A program made the position numbers and the translations under genes. Positions 17,705 through 27,422 of a stretch of 64,000 bases of DNA are shown piece after piece; positions within the stretch are counted from its first letter, which is position 1; every line of letters starts with the position of its first letter. Below the pieces are notes generated by a model. The model did not search any database. It saw only the letters and a list, made by a program, of their open reading frames with translations, and was not told the origin of the DNA. Source of the stretch: LH-M37 sp965602855 (lineage in GTDB: Bacteria; Pseudomonadota; Gammaproteobacteria; SZUA-229); contig CBFCZV010000009.1 of NCBI GenBank assembly GCA_965602855.1, forward strand, positions 11,519 to 75,518, written 5' to 3'.

Positions 17705-19582
17705 TTATATTGGCAATTGCTGATTAACGTGTTCGACAATGCTTTGCTTGATGCCTTTTGCATCCAGCCCCCAGTCGGCCAGCATTTCCTGTTGCGTACC
17801 CTGCTCGACGTACTTATCGGGAAAACCAAGATGCAGGGTACTGATGTTGATCGATTGTGTATCGAGATATTCACTGACTGCGCTGCCAGCGCCACCGGCG
17901 ATGGCATTTTCTTCCAGTGTGACAATGAGTTCATGGTTTTCTGCAATCTGGCGGATGGCCGCTTCATCCAGCGGTTTCACAAAACGCATGTTCACCAGTG
18001 TTGCGTCCAGCTCATCGGCGACTGTCCGTGCTGATTCCAGAAGCGGGCCGAAAACTAGCAGGGCGATTTTTTCACCTTCACGGCGAATCTGCGCTTTACC
18101 AAAATCAACGGCGTTCAATGTTTTAGCCGGGATTTTTCCGCTGATGCTGCCGCGAGGGTAGCGCACAGCCGCTGGGCCGTCGTGCAAAAAGCCGGTGGTG
18201 AGCATGGCGCGGGCTTCAATTTCATCAGCCGGTGTCATGATCACCATATTGGGGATGCAGCGCAAAAAGCTGATGTCGTAAGCGCCGGTATGACTCGGGC
18301 CATCGGCACCGACGATGCCGGCGCGGTCGAGGGCGAACAACACGGGTAAGTTTTGCAGTGCAACATCATGGATGAGCTGATCGTAAGCCCGCTGTAAAAA
18401 AGTCGAGTAAATCGCCACCACGGGTTTTAAGCCATCGCAGGCCATGCCTGCTGCCAGTGTCACCGCGTGTTGCTCAGCGATGCCAACATCAAAATAGCGT
18501 TTTGGAAATTTTTCTGAAAATTCAACCAGCCCCGAACCTTCGCGCATGGCGGGGGTGATGCCGACCAGTCGTTCATCCTCGGCAGCCATGTCACAGAGCC
18601 AGTCACTGAATACCTGGGTAAAGGTGATGTCAGCAGATGATTTACTGCTGAATTCACCGGTCGATGTATCGAAGCTGCTAACGCCATGAAATTTTCCGGG
18701 GTCATCTTCAGCGGGGAAATAGCCTTTGCCTTTGCGTGTTACTACGTGCAAAAAGCAGGGGCCTTTGTGGTTTGATAAATTGCGCAGCACAGGAATTAAT
18801 GCGTCGAGATCGTGACCATCGACCGGGCCGTAATAATTGAAGCCCAGTTCTTCGAATAAGGTGCCGGGGGCGACCATGCCTTTGACGTGTTCTTCGGTGC
18901 GGCGTGCTATTTCCAGAAAGCCGGGCAGGTTTTCCAGCACTTTTTTGCTGCCTTCGCGCACGGTGGAATACAGACTACCCGAAAGTACGCGAGTCAGATG
19001 ATTGGACAGGCCGCCGACATTCGGTGAAATCGACATGTCGTTGTCATTGAGAATAACCAGTAGGTCTGCATCGCTGTCACCAGCGTGATTCAGGGCTTCA
19101 AAAGCCATGCCGCCCGATAGAGCACCATCACCAATCACAGCCACGGCCTTTCTGTTTGAGCCAGTTTGATGTGCGGCGATACTCATTCCCAGTGCAGCAC
19201 TGATCGATGTGCTGGAATGGCCGGTGCCAAAGGCATCGTATTCACTTTCGTCGCGTTTTGGGAACCCCGCGAGGCCACCTTTCTGGCGTAGCGATTTCAT
19301 TTGTTCGCGACGACCGGTGAGAATTTTGTGCGGGTATGTCTGGTGTCCCACATCCCAGATGATCCTGTCATCGGGAGTATTGAAAATATAGTGCAGAGCG
19401 ATAGTCAGTTCAACAGTGCCGAGACCCGCAGATAAATGACCGCCCGTGCTGGAAACACTTTCCAGCAGAAAACTACGTAGCTGTTGGGCGAGCGAGGATA
19501 GCTGATTTTGTGGCAGCTTGCGCAAATCTTCCGGTGAATCGATGGACTCAAGTAGCGCCCAGTGCGGGTTCTGGCTGGACAT
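17705..19582 (-). CDS. dxs: 1-deoxy-D-xylulose-5-phosphate synthase Dxs
   Basis: 625 aa thiamine-diphosphate enzyme joining pyruvate and glyceraldehyde 3-phosphate in the first step of the non-mevalonate isoprenoid pathway. The ThDP motif GDGALSGGMAFEALN...NDNDMSISPNVG is near residues 150-185. The transketolase-like pyrimidine domain carries DVGIAEQHAVTLAAGMA around 375. Full length. It starts two bases after ispA, with a GAGGG ribosome-binding site inside the ispA end, forming an xseB-ispA-dxs operon as in E. coli. Confidence 0.97.
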   Translation of the reverse strand: MSSQNPHWALLESIDSPEDLRKLPQNQLSSLAQQLRSFLLESVSSTGGHLSAGLGTVELTIALHYIFNTPDDRIIWDVGHQTYPHKILTGRREQMKSLRQKGGLAGFPKRDESEYDAFGTGHSSTSISAALGMSIAAHQTGSNRKAVAVIGDGALSGGMAFEALNHAGDSDADLLVILNDNDMSISPNVGGLSNHLTRVLSGSLYSTVREGSKKVLENLPGFLEIARRTEEHVKGMVAPGTLFEELGFNYYGPVDGHDLDALIPVLRNLSNHKGPCFLHVVTRKGKGYFPAEDDPGKFHGVSSFDTSTGEFSSKSSADITFTQVFSDWLCDMAAEDERLVGITPAMREGSGLVEFSEKFPKRYFDVGIAEQHAVTLAAGMACDGLKPVVAIYSTFLQRAYDQLIHDVALQNLPVLFALDRAGIVGADGPSHTGAYDISFLRCIPNMVIMTPADEIEARAMLTTGFLHDGPAAVRYPRGSISGKIPAKTLNAVDFGKAQIRREGEKIALLVFGPLLESARTVADELDATLVNMRFVKPLDEAAIRQIAENHELIVTLEENAIAGGAGSAVSEYLDTQSINISTLHLGFPDKYVEQGTQQEMLADWGLDAKGIKQSIVEHVNQQLPI

Positions 19583-19584
19583 AT

Positions 19585-20484
19585 TCAGCAGTCCCTCTCG
19601 ATGATGTAATCAGCTATCTGGCGTAGAGTGTCAGCCTTTTCGCCCAGGGGCGCAAGATACTCAATCGCCATGTCGTGCTGTTCCTGTGCAAGCTGTTTGG
19701 CGGCTTCCAGTCCAAGTAACGCTGGATAAGTGGGTTTTTCCTGCTGCTGATCAGAACCCTGAGGCTTGCCCAGAGTTTCAGTATCGCCGACGACATCGAG
19801 AATATCATCGTGGATCTGGAAACACAGGCCGAGACATTGTGCGTAGTTATCCAGCATGTTGAGTTTGGTATCTGTGATGCCGGGGTTGCACAGACCACCG
19901 AGCAAAACGCTGGCGCGTATCAGCGCACCGGTTTTGAGACCGTGCATGGCTTCCAGTTGTTCCAGTGAAAGATCATTGCCGACTGCGGCCAGGTCAATCG
20001 CCTGACCACCGGTCATACCCTGGGCACCGGTTGCTCTGGATAATTGGGCAATCATTTTTAAACGCTGCTCGTTGGATAAAGCAGAATCAGCACTGCTGAG
20101 AATTTCAAAGGCCATGGTTTGTAGTGCGTCGCCCGCGAGTATGGCGGTGGCTTCATCAAAAGCCTTGTGGCAGGTAGGGCGGCCTCGGCGTAAATCGTCG
20201 TCATCCATGGCGGGTAAATCATCGTGAATCAGTGAAAAAGCATGGATCATTTCAACGGCGCAGGCAGGAATATCCAGAAATTCATCAGTGCCACTGGTGG
20301 CATTGCCCGCGGCATAGACCAGTATGGGGCGCACACGTTTGCCGTTGCCAGTCAGTGAATAATGCATGGCTTTACCCAGCTTAGGGTCGGGACAGGGCAT
20401 GGCTTGCAGGTGATTTTCCAGCGCGTGGTTAACCCGCTGCTGGGCGCTGCTGATAAAAGACTGTAGTTGATCAGAGTGAGGCAT
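19585..20484 (-). CDS. ispA: Farnesyl diphosphate synthase IspA
   Basis: 299-aa trans-prenyltransferase with the first aspartate-rich motif DDLPAMDDDDLRRG near residue 92 and the second DDILD near 232. It elongates DMAPP/GPP with IPP to farnesyl diphosphate for quinones, bactoprenol and other isoprenoids. Its start codon overlaps the xseB stop by one base (TAATG), so translation is coupled. Placed between xseB and dxs as in many gammaproteobacteria. Confidence 0.95.
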   Translation of the reverse strand: MPHSDQLQSFISSAQQRVNHALENHLQAMPCPDPKLGKAMHYSLTGNGKRVRPILVYAAGNATSGTDEFLDIPACAVEMIHAFSLIHDDLPAMDDDDLRRGRPTCHKAFDEATAILAGDALQTMAFEILSSADSALSNEQRLKMIAQLSRATGAQGMTGGQAIDLAAVGNDLSLEQLEAMHGLKTGALIRASVLLGGLCNPGITDTKLNMLDNYAQCLGLCFQIHDDILDVVGDTETLGKPQGSDQQQEKPTYPALLGLEAAKQLAQEQHDMAIEYLAPLGEKADTLRQIADYIIERDC

Positions 20485-20714
20485 TAATCGTCCAGATTAA
20501 AGTCTTTTTCCAGAATTTTGCCGTTTTTCTCGACAAGTTCCTGAACTTTAAGCTCGGCATTTTGCAGTGCCTGCTGACATTCTGTGGTCAAACCGATGCC
20601 TTTTTCAAAATGTTTTAAGGCATCCTCAAGGCTCAAATCACCCTGTTCCATCTCTTCAACCAGAGTTTCGAGTTCGGACAGTGATTTTTCAAAATTTATC
20701 TTTTTCTTGGCCAT
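20484..20714 (-). CDS. xseB: Exodeoxyribonuclease VII small subunit XseB
   Basis: 76 aa, all helical, with the family segments FEKSLSELETLVEEMEQGDLSLEDALKHFEKGI. It binds several-fold to XseA, which is not in this window, to form exonuclease VII for degradation of single-stranded DNA. First gene of the xseB-ispA-dxs operon. Confidence 0.95.
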   Translation of the reverse strand: MAKKKINFEKSLSELETLVEEMEQGDLSLEDALKHFEKGIGLTTECQQALQNAELKVQELVEKNGKILEKDFNLDD

Positions 20715-20749
20715 GAATGGCGCCTCAAGTATTAATGCAGGGGCGTATT

Positions 20750-22123
20750 CTAACTGAGAGAGATGGCGGCTTCCATCAATTCGCTAATTCGTTGTACGGG
20801 GATAATGCTCAAACCCTCGATGACATCGTTTTTTCGGGGTAGATTGGCTTTGGGAATAATCGCCACTTTGAAGCCGTGTTTGGCGGCTTCACGCAGGCGC
20901 TCCTGACCGTTGGCGACAGGGCGGATCTCACCCGCCAGACCAATTTCGCCAAAAGTGAAAACGTTGGTGGGCAGTGGTTTGTCTCTGAAGCTGGATAAAG
21001 CGGCGAGTAACAGCGCGGTATCAGCGCAGGTTTCGGTGAGGCGCACGCCGCCGACCACGTTGATGAACACATCCTGATCGTACATGGCGATGCCGCCGTG
21101 GCGGTGCATCACCGCCAGTAACATATTTAATCGATTAGGGTCCATGCCCAGACTGACCCGGCGTGGATTGGAGCTGTGGCTGTCATCGACCAGTGCCTGC
21201 ACTTCCACCAGCATGGGACGACTGCCTTCGCGGGTGACGGTGATGATGCTGCCGGGCACGGGTTGTTCGTGGCGTGATAGAAAAATGGCTGAGGGATTGC
21301 TAACCGCTTTCAGGCCTTCTTCGGTCATGGCAAATACGCCGAGTTCGTTGACCGCGCCAAAACGATTTTTGACGGCACGGATCATGCGGTAGCGTTCACC
21401 GGGGTCGCCTTCAAAATAGAGCACGGTATCGACCATGTGTTCGAGCACGCGAGGGCCGGCCAGCGTGCCTTCTTTGGTGACGTGGCCGACCAGAAATAAT
21501 GAGGTGCCGGAGTGTTTGGCAAAGCGTACCAGTTGTGCGGCACTCTCACGAACCTGTGCTACGCCGCCAGGTGCCGACTGCAGAGTTTCGGTGTAAATGG
21601 TCTGGATGGAATCGATCACCATGACCTTGGGTTTGGCTTTGGCGGCCAGAGTGATGATGCTTTCAACGCAGGTTTCACAAAGCAGTTGCAGACCTTTTTC
21701 TGCAAGGCCGAGACGCTTGGCGCGCAGGCTGACCTGTTGTAAAGATTCCTCACCAGTGACATAAAGGCTGGGCAGGGAACTGGAAATAGCGGCCAGAGTT
21801 TGGGTTAATAAAGTTGATTTACCAATGCCGGGGTCACCGCCGATCAAAGTCACCGAGCCATGCACCAGTCCGCCGCCGAGCACGCGGTCGAGTTCGCTGA
21901 TGCCGGTGCCAGTTCGAGATTCAGCTTCCATTTCTACATCTTCGAGTTGTTGTATTCGCGCAGAGGTATTACTTTTACCGGCAAAGCCCGAGCGCTTGTC
22001 ACCGGTTTCGGGAACACTCTCGACCATGGTGTTCCAGTCGCCACAGTCACCGCATTGCCCGGCCCATTTTGAATGACTACTGCCACACGCGCTACAGACG
22101 TAGAGAAGTTTTACTTTAGCCAT
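20750..22123 (-). CDS. radA: DNA repair protein RadA
   Basis: 457 aa. The N-terminal zinc finger is CSACGSSHSKWAGQCGDCGDW (about residues 10-30). The RecA-like ATPase has Walker A GGDPGIGKST near 95 and the RadA-specific KNRFG motif near 255. A C-terminal Lon-like domain spans about 290-457. It drives branch migration during recombination. It lies 35 bases upstream of xseB and 2 bases downstream of the CorB-like gene, so it may belong to one long transcript. Confidence 0.96.
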   Translation of the reverse strand: MAKVKLLYVCSACGSSHSKWAGQCGDCGDWNTMVESVPETGDKRSGFAGKSNTSARIQQLEDVEMEAESRTGTGISELDRVLGGGLVHGSVTLIGGDPGIGKSTLLTQTLAAISSSLPSLYVTGEESLQQVSLRAKRLGLAEKGLQLLCETCVESIITLAAKAKPKVMVIDSIQTIYTETLQSAPGGVAQVRESAAQLVRFAKHSGTSLFLVGHVTKEGTLAGPRVLEHMVDTVLYFEGDPGERYRMIRAVKNRFGAVNELGVFAMTEEGLKAVSNPSAIFLSRHEQPVPGSIITVTREGSRPMLVEVQALVDDSHSSNPRRVSLGMDPNRLNMLLAVMHRHGGIAMYDQDVFINVVGGVRLTETCADTALLLAALSSFRDKPLPTNVFTFGEIGLAGEIRPVANGQERLREAAKHGFKVAIIPKANLPRKNDVIEGLSIIPVQRISELMEAAISLS

Positions 22124-22125
22124 GT

Positions 22126-23436
22126 TTAGTCCCTGTCTTCATCGAATTCATCATCCTGATCTTCTTCGTCTTCGTTATCTTTTTGCAGGGGTAGTATGCG
22201 AACCGATTGCACTGCATTTTTACTGGTGCGCATAATTTCAATTGAGTAGTTATCGATTAATAAACTGGTGCCGGGTTCGGGGATGATTTCCATGTGCTCC
22301 AGAATTAATCCATTCAAAGTCTTGGGGCCATTTTGAGGCAATGACCAGTTCATGCTTCGATTGATGTCACGGATGTGGGTGCCGCCATCGATGAGGTGGC
22401 TGCCATCTTCCTGAGAGTGAATATCAAAATTACGCGTGGGTGCATCGGTGGTGAAGCGCCCAACGATTTCTTCCAGAATATCTTCCAGTGTGACCAGTCC
22501 CTGAATGCTGCCATACTCATCGACGACTAATCCGGAGCGTCTTTTTTTCTTCTGAAAGTTAATCAGCTGTCGGGTTAATGAAGTGCCAGCCGGAATAAAA
22601 TAGGCTTTGCGAATTTGTGCATTGACGCTATCGAGATTTAATTCACCACGGGCAAATAAATTGAGCACTTTGCGTAGATGTAATATGCCAACGGTGTGGT
22701 CGATGCTGTCATGGAAGACGGGTACGCGTGTGCGCTGACTATTTGTGATCTGCCGCTCTATGTCACTCCAGTCGTCAGTGAGATCAATACCGGTAATTTC
22801 ATTACGCGGAACCATAATGTCTTCAACGCTAGTTTTTTCAAGATCAAGAACACGCAGCAGCATTTCTGAATGTTGACCGGGGATAATTTGTTTGGCTTCA
22901 TTGACAACGGCTCGAAATTCATCGGCATTGAGTTTGTCTTTCTGGCCTTCAGCAACGTGAACACCGACCAGTGCCAGTAGGCGGTTGGCAAACATGTTGA
23001 TTAGCCAGACCAGCGGGTAAAGAATTTTTAATAGTGGTGTGTAGACGTAGGCGGCAACAAAGGCAACCTTTTCCGGCTTGAGTGCAGCCAGCGTTTTGGG
23101 TGTGACCTCGGCAAAAATTAAAATCGCCAGTGTGAGTAAACCGGTGGCGATGGCGATACCGGCTTCACCATAAAGACGCATTGCCACAATGGTCGCTATT
23201 GCTGAAGCCAGAATGTTGACGAAGTTGTTGCCGAGCAGAATTAGGCCCAGAAGACGATCCGGTCTGCGCAACAAACGCCTCGCCAGTTTTGCACCGCGAT
23301 GACCTTCATCAGATAAATGCTTTAAACGGTAACGGTTCAGGGTCATTAATGCCGTTTCCGAGCCGGAGAAAAATGCCGACAGCAGAATGAGCACAATAAG
23401 TACTATGAGTAGAATACCGGTTGAGATATCGTTCAA
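22126..23436 (-). CDS. CorB/CorC-type membrane protein (CNNM/DUF21, CBS, CorC domains)
   Basis: 436 aa. An N-terminal DUF21/CNNM transmembrane domain (about 1-185) contains the conserved SGSETALMTLNRYRL segment and is followed by a CBS pair (about 205-330, with VPRNEITGIDL and VDEYGSIQGLVTLEDILEEIVGRF). A CorC/HlyC C-terminal domain and a very acidic tail complete it. The architecture matches CorB (YfjD), linked to magnesium efflux; transport direction and ion are inferred from the family. It lies downstream of the ypjD-like gene, as in E. coli near ffh. Confidence 0.9.
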   Translation of the reverse strand: MNDISTGILLIVLIVLILLSAFFSGSETALMTLNRYRLKHLSDEGHRGAKLARRLLRRPDRLLGLILLGNNFVNILASAIATIVAMRLYGEAGIAIATGLLTLAILIFAEVTPKTLAALKPEKVAFVAAYVYTPLLKILYPLVWLINMFANRLLALVGVHVAEGQKDKLNADEFRAVVNEAKQIIPGQHSEMLLRVLDLEKTSVEDIMVPRNEITGIDLTDDWSDIERQITNSQRTRVPVFHDSIDHTVGILHLRKVLNLFARGELNLDSVNAQIRKAYFIPAGTSLTRQLINFQKKKRRSGLVVDEYGSIQGLVTLEDILEEIVGRFTTDAPTRNFDIHSQEDGSHLIDGGTHIRDINRSMNWSLPQNGPKTLNGLILEHMEIIPEPGTSLLIDNYSIEIMRTSKNAVQSVRILPLQKDNEDEEDQDDEFDEDRD

Positions 23437-23509
23437 GAATGAGGTCTCTATTTATATGAGAGTATGTTTTGTAGTGCGGACAGGGCGGGCTGTCAAGTAA
23501 GGGCAAGCC

Positions 23510-24316
23510 TTAGTGCAGCAGTATTTCCAGCACAAACTTGCTGCCAAAGTAAGCTAGCATCAAACTGAAGAAGCCGCCGAGTGTCCAGCGTACGGCGGTG
23601 CGGCCGCGCCAGCCGATGAACCAGTGACCGAATAATAGTATGGCGAAAACAATCCAGGCAAACATCGACAGTGTGGTTTTATGAACCAGATGCTGGGCAA
23701 AAATATTGTCAAGAAAGATGAAGCCACTGGCCAGCGAAATGGTCAGGCCAATAAAGCCAATGATGATAATTTCAAATAATAACGATTCCATGGTTTTTAA
23801 CGGTGGCAGGAATCGAATGAAGCCACCGGGCTGATGACGGTGTAAAAAACGGTTCTGTACTGAAAGCACAACTGCATGAACTGCAGCCAGTCCTAGAATG
23901 CTGTAGGCGACGATAGAGCTTATGATATGGAATAACAGGCCATCGGAACCGCCTGTTATCATGATATGGCTGGTTGATTGCAGCGTGTCTATGATGATGG
24001 TTGCAGCGGCAATGGGTAGAACAATAATACCCATAATTTCGATTGGGTGACGTACAGACGAAAGCAGCGTTAGCAGTGCGATGCTGGCGCTGATTAGTGA
24101 CAGGCTGCTATAAAAACCAAAATTGATGCCGACGGGGCTGATCATGGTTGAGTAAAGTATAAAGATGTGTGCTGCCAGAGCCACAAAACCGGGTGCCAAA
24201 AGCATGGGTTTGCTCAGGTTTTGTAATGATGATTGATGTCTCAGGCGCAGTAAAAGTCCAAGCGTGCACAGGAGGTAAAGTATGGTGGCGGTGAATGCTG
24301 CAAAAATTATGTTCAT
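23510..24316 (-). CDS. ypjD: CcsA/HemX-like inner-membrane protein (YpjD)
   Basis: 268 aa with about eight hydrophobic segments. The C-terminal half has the cytochrome-c-assembly pattern, including an Ala-Gln-His-Leu-Val-His-Lys stretch followed by SMFAWIVFAILLFGHW, with His residues suited to bind heme. It lacks the WWD-type loop of true CcsA/CcmF proteins. YpjD homologues lie next to corB and ffh in many gammaproteobacteria, as here. A role in cytochrome handling is inference from the family name only. Confidence 0.85.
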   Translation of the reverse strand: MNIIFAAFTATILYLLCTLGLLLRLRHQSSLQNLSKPMLLAPGFVALAAHIFILYSTMISPVGINFGFYSSLSLISASIALLTLLSSVRHPIEIMGIIVLPIAAATIIIDTLQSTSHIMITGGSDGLLFHIISSIVAYSILGLAAVHAVVLSVQNRFLHRHQPGGFIRFLPPLKTMESLLFEIIIIGFIGLTISLASGFIFLDNIFAQHLVHKTTLSMFAWIVFAILLFGHWFIGWRGRTAVRWTLGGFFSLMLAYFGSKFVLEILLH

Positions 24317-24451
24317 GTTTGTCTATACTACACAAATATTCCGTGACTACGATGATAATCGCAAAAATTATAATGTACGATCTATAGGTCGTTTTGGTGG
24401 GTGCATGTTAGCATCAAGTGACAAAAACAGAAATGCGCAAAAAGGTGATGT

Positions 24452-25219
24452 ATGAAGATCCGCGTTCTTGGTTGTAGCGGTGGTATTGCCAAAGGTTTGG
24501 CGACTACCTCATTCCTGATCGATGATGATATTCTAATCGATGCCGGTACTGGTGTGGGTGATCTCAGTATCAGTGAAATGAAGCGTATCAAGCATATTTT
24601 TATTACCCATTCTCATCTTGACCATATCTGCTCGATAGCTCTGTTAACGGACACTCTGTTTGATTATCTGGTTGGGCAGCCCATTACCGTGCATGCACAG
24701 CGCAGCACGATTAAGGTATTGAAAGAGCATATTTTTAACTGGGCGATCTGGCCGGATTTTACAATTTTGCCCAAAAAGTCCAATCCAGTACTGAAGCTGA
24801 AGACAATGGCCAAAGGCAGTACGCTAAATATTGATGGCCGCAGTATTGAGATGATCGCTGTGAATCACTCCGTGCCCGGCGTGGCCTATCGTGTTGAGTC
24901 TCAGAACAAGTCTTTTGCCTTCAGTGGTGATACCACGACAAACAAGAGTTTATGGGCGGCATTGAACAAGCACGATAGTCTGGATTTATTGTTTATTGAA
25001 TCGGCCTTCGCCAACAAAGATGCAGTGCTGGCTGAACTGGCTTTTCACTATTGTCCACAAACGCTGGCCGAAGACCTGTGCAAGCTGGAGCATCGCCCCA
25101 AAGTCTGTATATCACACCTCAAACCGGGTGAAGAAAAGCGCATCATAAAAGAATGCCAGAAAGCCCTGCCAGACTTGAAATTGCATCAACTAAAGAGTGG
25201 TGATCGTTTTAAGTTATAA
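24452..25219 (+). CDS. MBL-fold hydrolase, class II cyclic-nucleotide phosphodiesterase-like
   Basis: 255 aa, soluble, with the metallo-beta-lactamase signature THSHLDH near residue 52. Downstream metal ligands lie in AVNHSVPG (about 148), FSGDTTTN (about 166) and ISHLKPG near the end. The spacing and the start MKIRVLGCSGG fit the PDEase_II / CpdA-type branch of MBL phosphodiesterases, which hydrolyse cAMP or cGMP. RNase Z-like and other MBL enzymes are possible alternatives. It is divergent from ypjD and 60 bases upstream of ffh. Confidence 0.82.
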   Translation: MKIRVLGCSGGIAKGLATTSFLIDDDILIDAGTGVGDLSISEMKRIKHIFITHSHLDHICSIALLTDTLFDYLVGQPITVHAQRSTIKVLKEHIFNWAIWPDFTILPKKSNPVLKLKTMAKGSTLNIDGRSIEMIAVNHSVPGVAYRVESQNKSFAFSGDTTTNKSLWAALNKHDSLDLLFIESAFANKDAVLAELAFHYCPQTLAEDLCKLEHRPKVCISHLKPGEEKRIIKECQKALPDLKLHQLKSGDRFKL

Positions 25220-25279
25220 TGCCCACCTGCCGGATTGACTGGCACTTTAAATTCAATTAATACTAAATTCAGGTGAACC

Positions 25280-26656
25280 ATGTTTGACGGACTCAGCGAA
25301 CGTCTGGCCTCCACCGCCCAGAAAATACGTGGGCAGGGCCGATTAACCGAAGCCAATATAGAAGATGCCCTGCGCGATGTGCGTCGCGCCTTGCTCGAAG
25401 CTGATGTCGCACTGGCGGTAGTGCGAACCTTTATCGATGAGGTTAAGCAGCGTGCGCTAGGTAAAGAAGTACTGACCAGCCTGAAACCGGGTCAGGTGTT
25501 GATCAGCATTGTTCAGCAAGAGCTGGTCAAGGTCATGGGCGAACAGAATGAGCAGCTCAATCTGGCTGTGCAGCCACCTGCGGTTATTCTTATGGCGGGC
25601 TTGCAGGGTGCGGGTAAAACCACCACCGTTGCCAAACTGGCCAAATTGCTACAGGATCGTGAGAAGAAAAAAACACTGGTCGTGAGTTGTGATATTTACC
25701 GTCCTGCGGCGATTGAACAGCTGAAAACACTGGCTGGACAGGTGGGTGCTGAATTTTTCCCGAGCAGCGTTGATCAGAAACCCACCGATATTGCCAAAGC
25801 AGCTGTAGAATACGCCCGCAACCATCATATCGATGTCGTGCTGGTGGATACCGCCGGTCGTTTGCATATCGATGCTGAAATGATGACCGAAATCCAGCAG
25901 GTTCACGCCGCAGTCAATCCGGTTGAAACCCTGTTCGTGGTCGATAGTATGACCGGTCAGGATGCCGCTAACACCGCGCACGCCTTTGATGAAGCCCTGC
26001 CGTTAACTGGTGTCGTACTCACCAAAACTGATGGTGATGCCCGTGGTGGTGCTGCACTATCAATTCGCCAGATCACTGGCAAACCCATCAAGTTCATGGG
26101 TTCAGGTGAAAAGATCGACGCGCTCGAGCCATTCCATCCTGATCGCGTTGCCTCGCGTATTCTGGACATGGGCGACGTGCTCTCACTGGTTGAAGAAGTT
26201 CAGGCCAAGGTCGACCACTCCAAAGCTGAAAAGCTGGCCAAAAAACTCAAGAAAGGCAAAAACTTCGATTTCAATGACCTCAAAGAACAGTTCGAGCAAA
26301 TGCAGAATATGGGTGGCATGAGCGGCCTCATCGACAAAATGCCCGGTATGGGTGGTATGGCCGATAAGATCAAGGATCAGGTCAATGATCGTGAAATCCG
26401 TCGCATGATTGGGATTGTGAATTCGATGACACCAAAAGAACGTAAATTCCCCGACATCATAAAAGGCTCACGTAAACGTCGCATCGCACAGGGTTGTGGT
26501 TTGCAGGTGCAGGATGTGAATCGTCTGATGAAGCAGCAGCTTCAAATGAAGAAGATGATGAAGAAAATGAAGGGTGGTGGCATGGCGAAGATGATGCAGG
26601 GAATGAAAGGGAAAATGCCACCGGGGATGGGTGGGCCTGGGGGGATGGGGTTTTAG
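25280..26656 (+). CDS. ffh: Signal recognition particle protein Ffh
   Basis: 458 aa. N and G GTPase domains carry G1 GLQGAGKTT near residue 104, DTAGR near 190 and TKTDGDARGG near 248. The methionine-rich M domain (about 300-458) binds 4.5S RNA and signal peptides and ends in a Met/Gly-rich tail. It targets inner-membrane proteins co-translationally. The E. coli order is ffh-rpsP, but here about 1.9 kb with a pseudogene and a glycosyltransferase separates the two. Confidence 0.97.
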   Translation: MFDGLSERLASTAQKIRGQGRLTEANIEDALRDVRRALLEADVALAVVRTFIDEVKQRALGKEVLTSLKPGQVLISIVQQELVKVMGEQNEQLNLAVQPPAVILMAGLQGAGKTTTVAKLAKLLQDREKKKTLVVSCDIYRPAAIEQLKTLAGQVGAEFFPSSVDQKPTDIAKAAVEYARNHHIDVVLVDTAGRLHIDAEMMTEIQQVHAAVNPVETLFVVDSMTGQDAANTAHAFDEALPLTGVVLTKTDGDARGGAALSIRQITGKPIKFMGSGEKIDALEPFHPDRVASRILDMGDVLSLVEEVQAKVDHSKAEKLAKKLKKGKNFDFNDLKEQFEQMQNMGGMSGLIDKMPGMGGMADKIKDQVNDREIRRMIGIVNSMTPKERKFPDIIKGSRKRRIAQGCGLQVQDVNRLMKQQLQMKKMMKKMKGGGMAKMMQGMKGKMPPGMGGPGGMGF

Positions 26657-26672
26657 TCTCATTCTTTTTATC

Positions 26673-26713
26673 CGTCATCCCGGTATGTTTTTGAGCCGGG
26701 ATCCAGCTTTTAG
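26673..26713. repeat. REP-like dispersed palindrome, copy 1
   Basis: A 41-base element with perfect 7-base arms ATCCCGG (26677-26683) and CCGGGAT (26696-26702) around a T-rich loop. It lies 17 bases after the ffh stop. A second copy at 63840-63880 matches it at 34 of 41 positions with no gap. A T-run follows at 26714, so it might also serve as the ffh terminator. Confidence 0.7.
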
Positions 26714-26842
26714 TTTTTTCTACTTACTAACCTATCGTAGTAAATCATGGTCTTGGTGGTAGTGGGTAGTCGCACCCACTCCACCGAGACTTTAAGATTG
26801 GAAAAAAGGTGCATTAGCGAACCACTATCGTAATCAGTAATT

Positions 26843-27367
26843 TCAAAACAACCCCGCCAACCACAATCGAATACGCAACCCCAAACCAGTGGTATACCCA
26901 TGAGTGGCAAACCGTATTTGCCCCTCGCCATCAAGAATAAAACTGGCGGGAACGCCCTGAATTCCGTATTGATTTGATATTAAACCTTTTGGGTCGTTGA
27001 TGACTGGATAGGTAACGTTGTGTTGTTCGTGATAATTTAGTACTTCATCGGCAGTGCCTGATTACATTGCTACCGTTATTATCGGCACATTGGCGGCGAT
27101 GTTATTAAGCATGCCCTGTTCGAGTTTGCATACTGGGCACCACGTTGCCCAGAAATGGACTATTGCTGGTTTGCCTTTAAATTGTTGTAGTGAAAAAGCT
27201 TGTTGATTGATGGTGGTGGTATCAATGGGCGGTGCCATCATGCCTACGGCACTGCGAGTGAGAAAGGCTTCTACCGCTAATATGATCAGAAGAAGGATTG
27301 ATAGCTGTACCACCCATGATAGTAAGCGTTTGTTCCAGCTGCGCGGTGTTGTTTCTGCTTTGCTCAT
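26843..27367 (-). pseudogene. TlpA/DsbE-like thioredoxin-fold protein, interrupted by a nonsense codon
   Basis: From ATG at 27367 the frame encodes 101 residues: an N-terminal membrane anchor (about 13-38), then a thioredoxin fold with the active site WCPVC (Cys77, Cys80). It then meets TAA at 27062-27064. Reading on in the same frame gives about 72 further residues (SGTADEVLNYHEQHN..., then YGIQGVPASFILDGEG), which is exactly the missing C-terminal half including the cis-Pro loop GVPA, up to TGA at 26843-26845. A single CAA-to-TAA change at codon 102 would explain it, since Gln is usual there in my recollection of the family. The protein would be a periplasmic disulfide reductase or oxidase. 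It is either inactive or read through. Confidence 0.8.
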
Positions 27368-27422
27368 GTTGTCATCATTATTTTAAGTAATAATGAGGCA
27401 ATGTAAGAGATAATTGGTTCCA

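Noticed and set aside
26710..26934. A 74-aa frame on the - strand overlapping the TlpA-like pseudogene end
   Set aside because: It overlaps the end of the real (broken) frame and has no family features; the other frame carries the thioredoxin-fold end.
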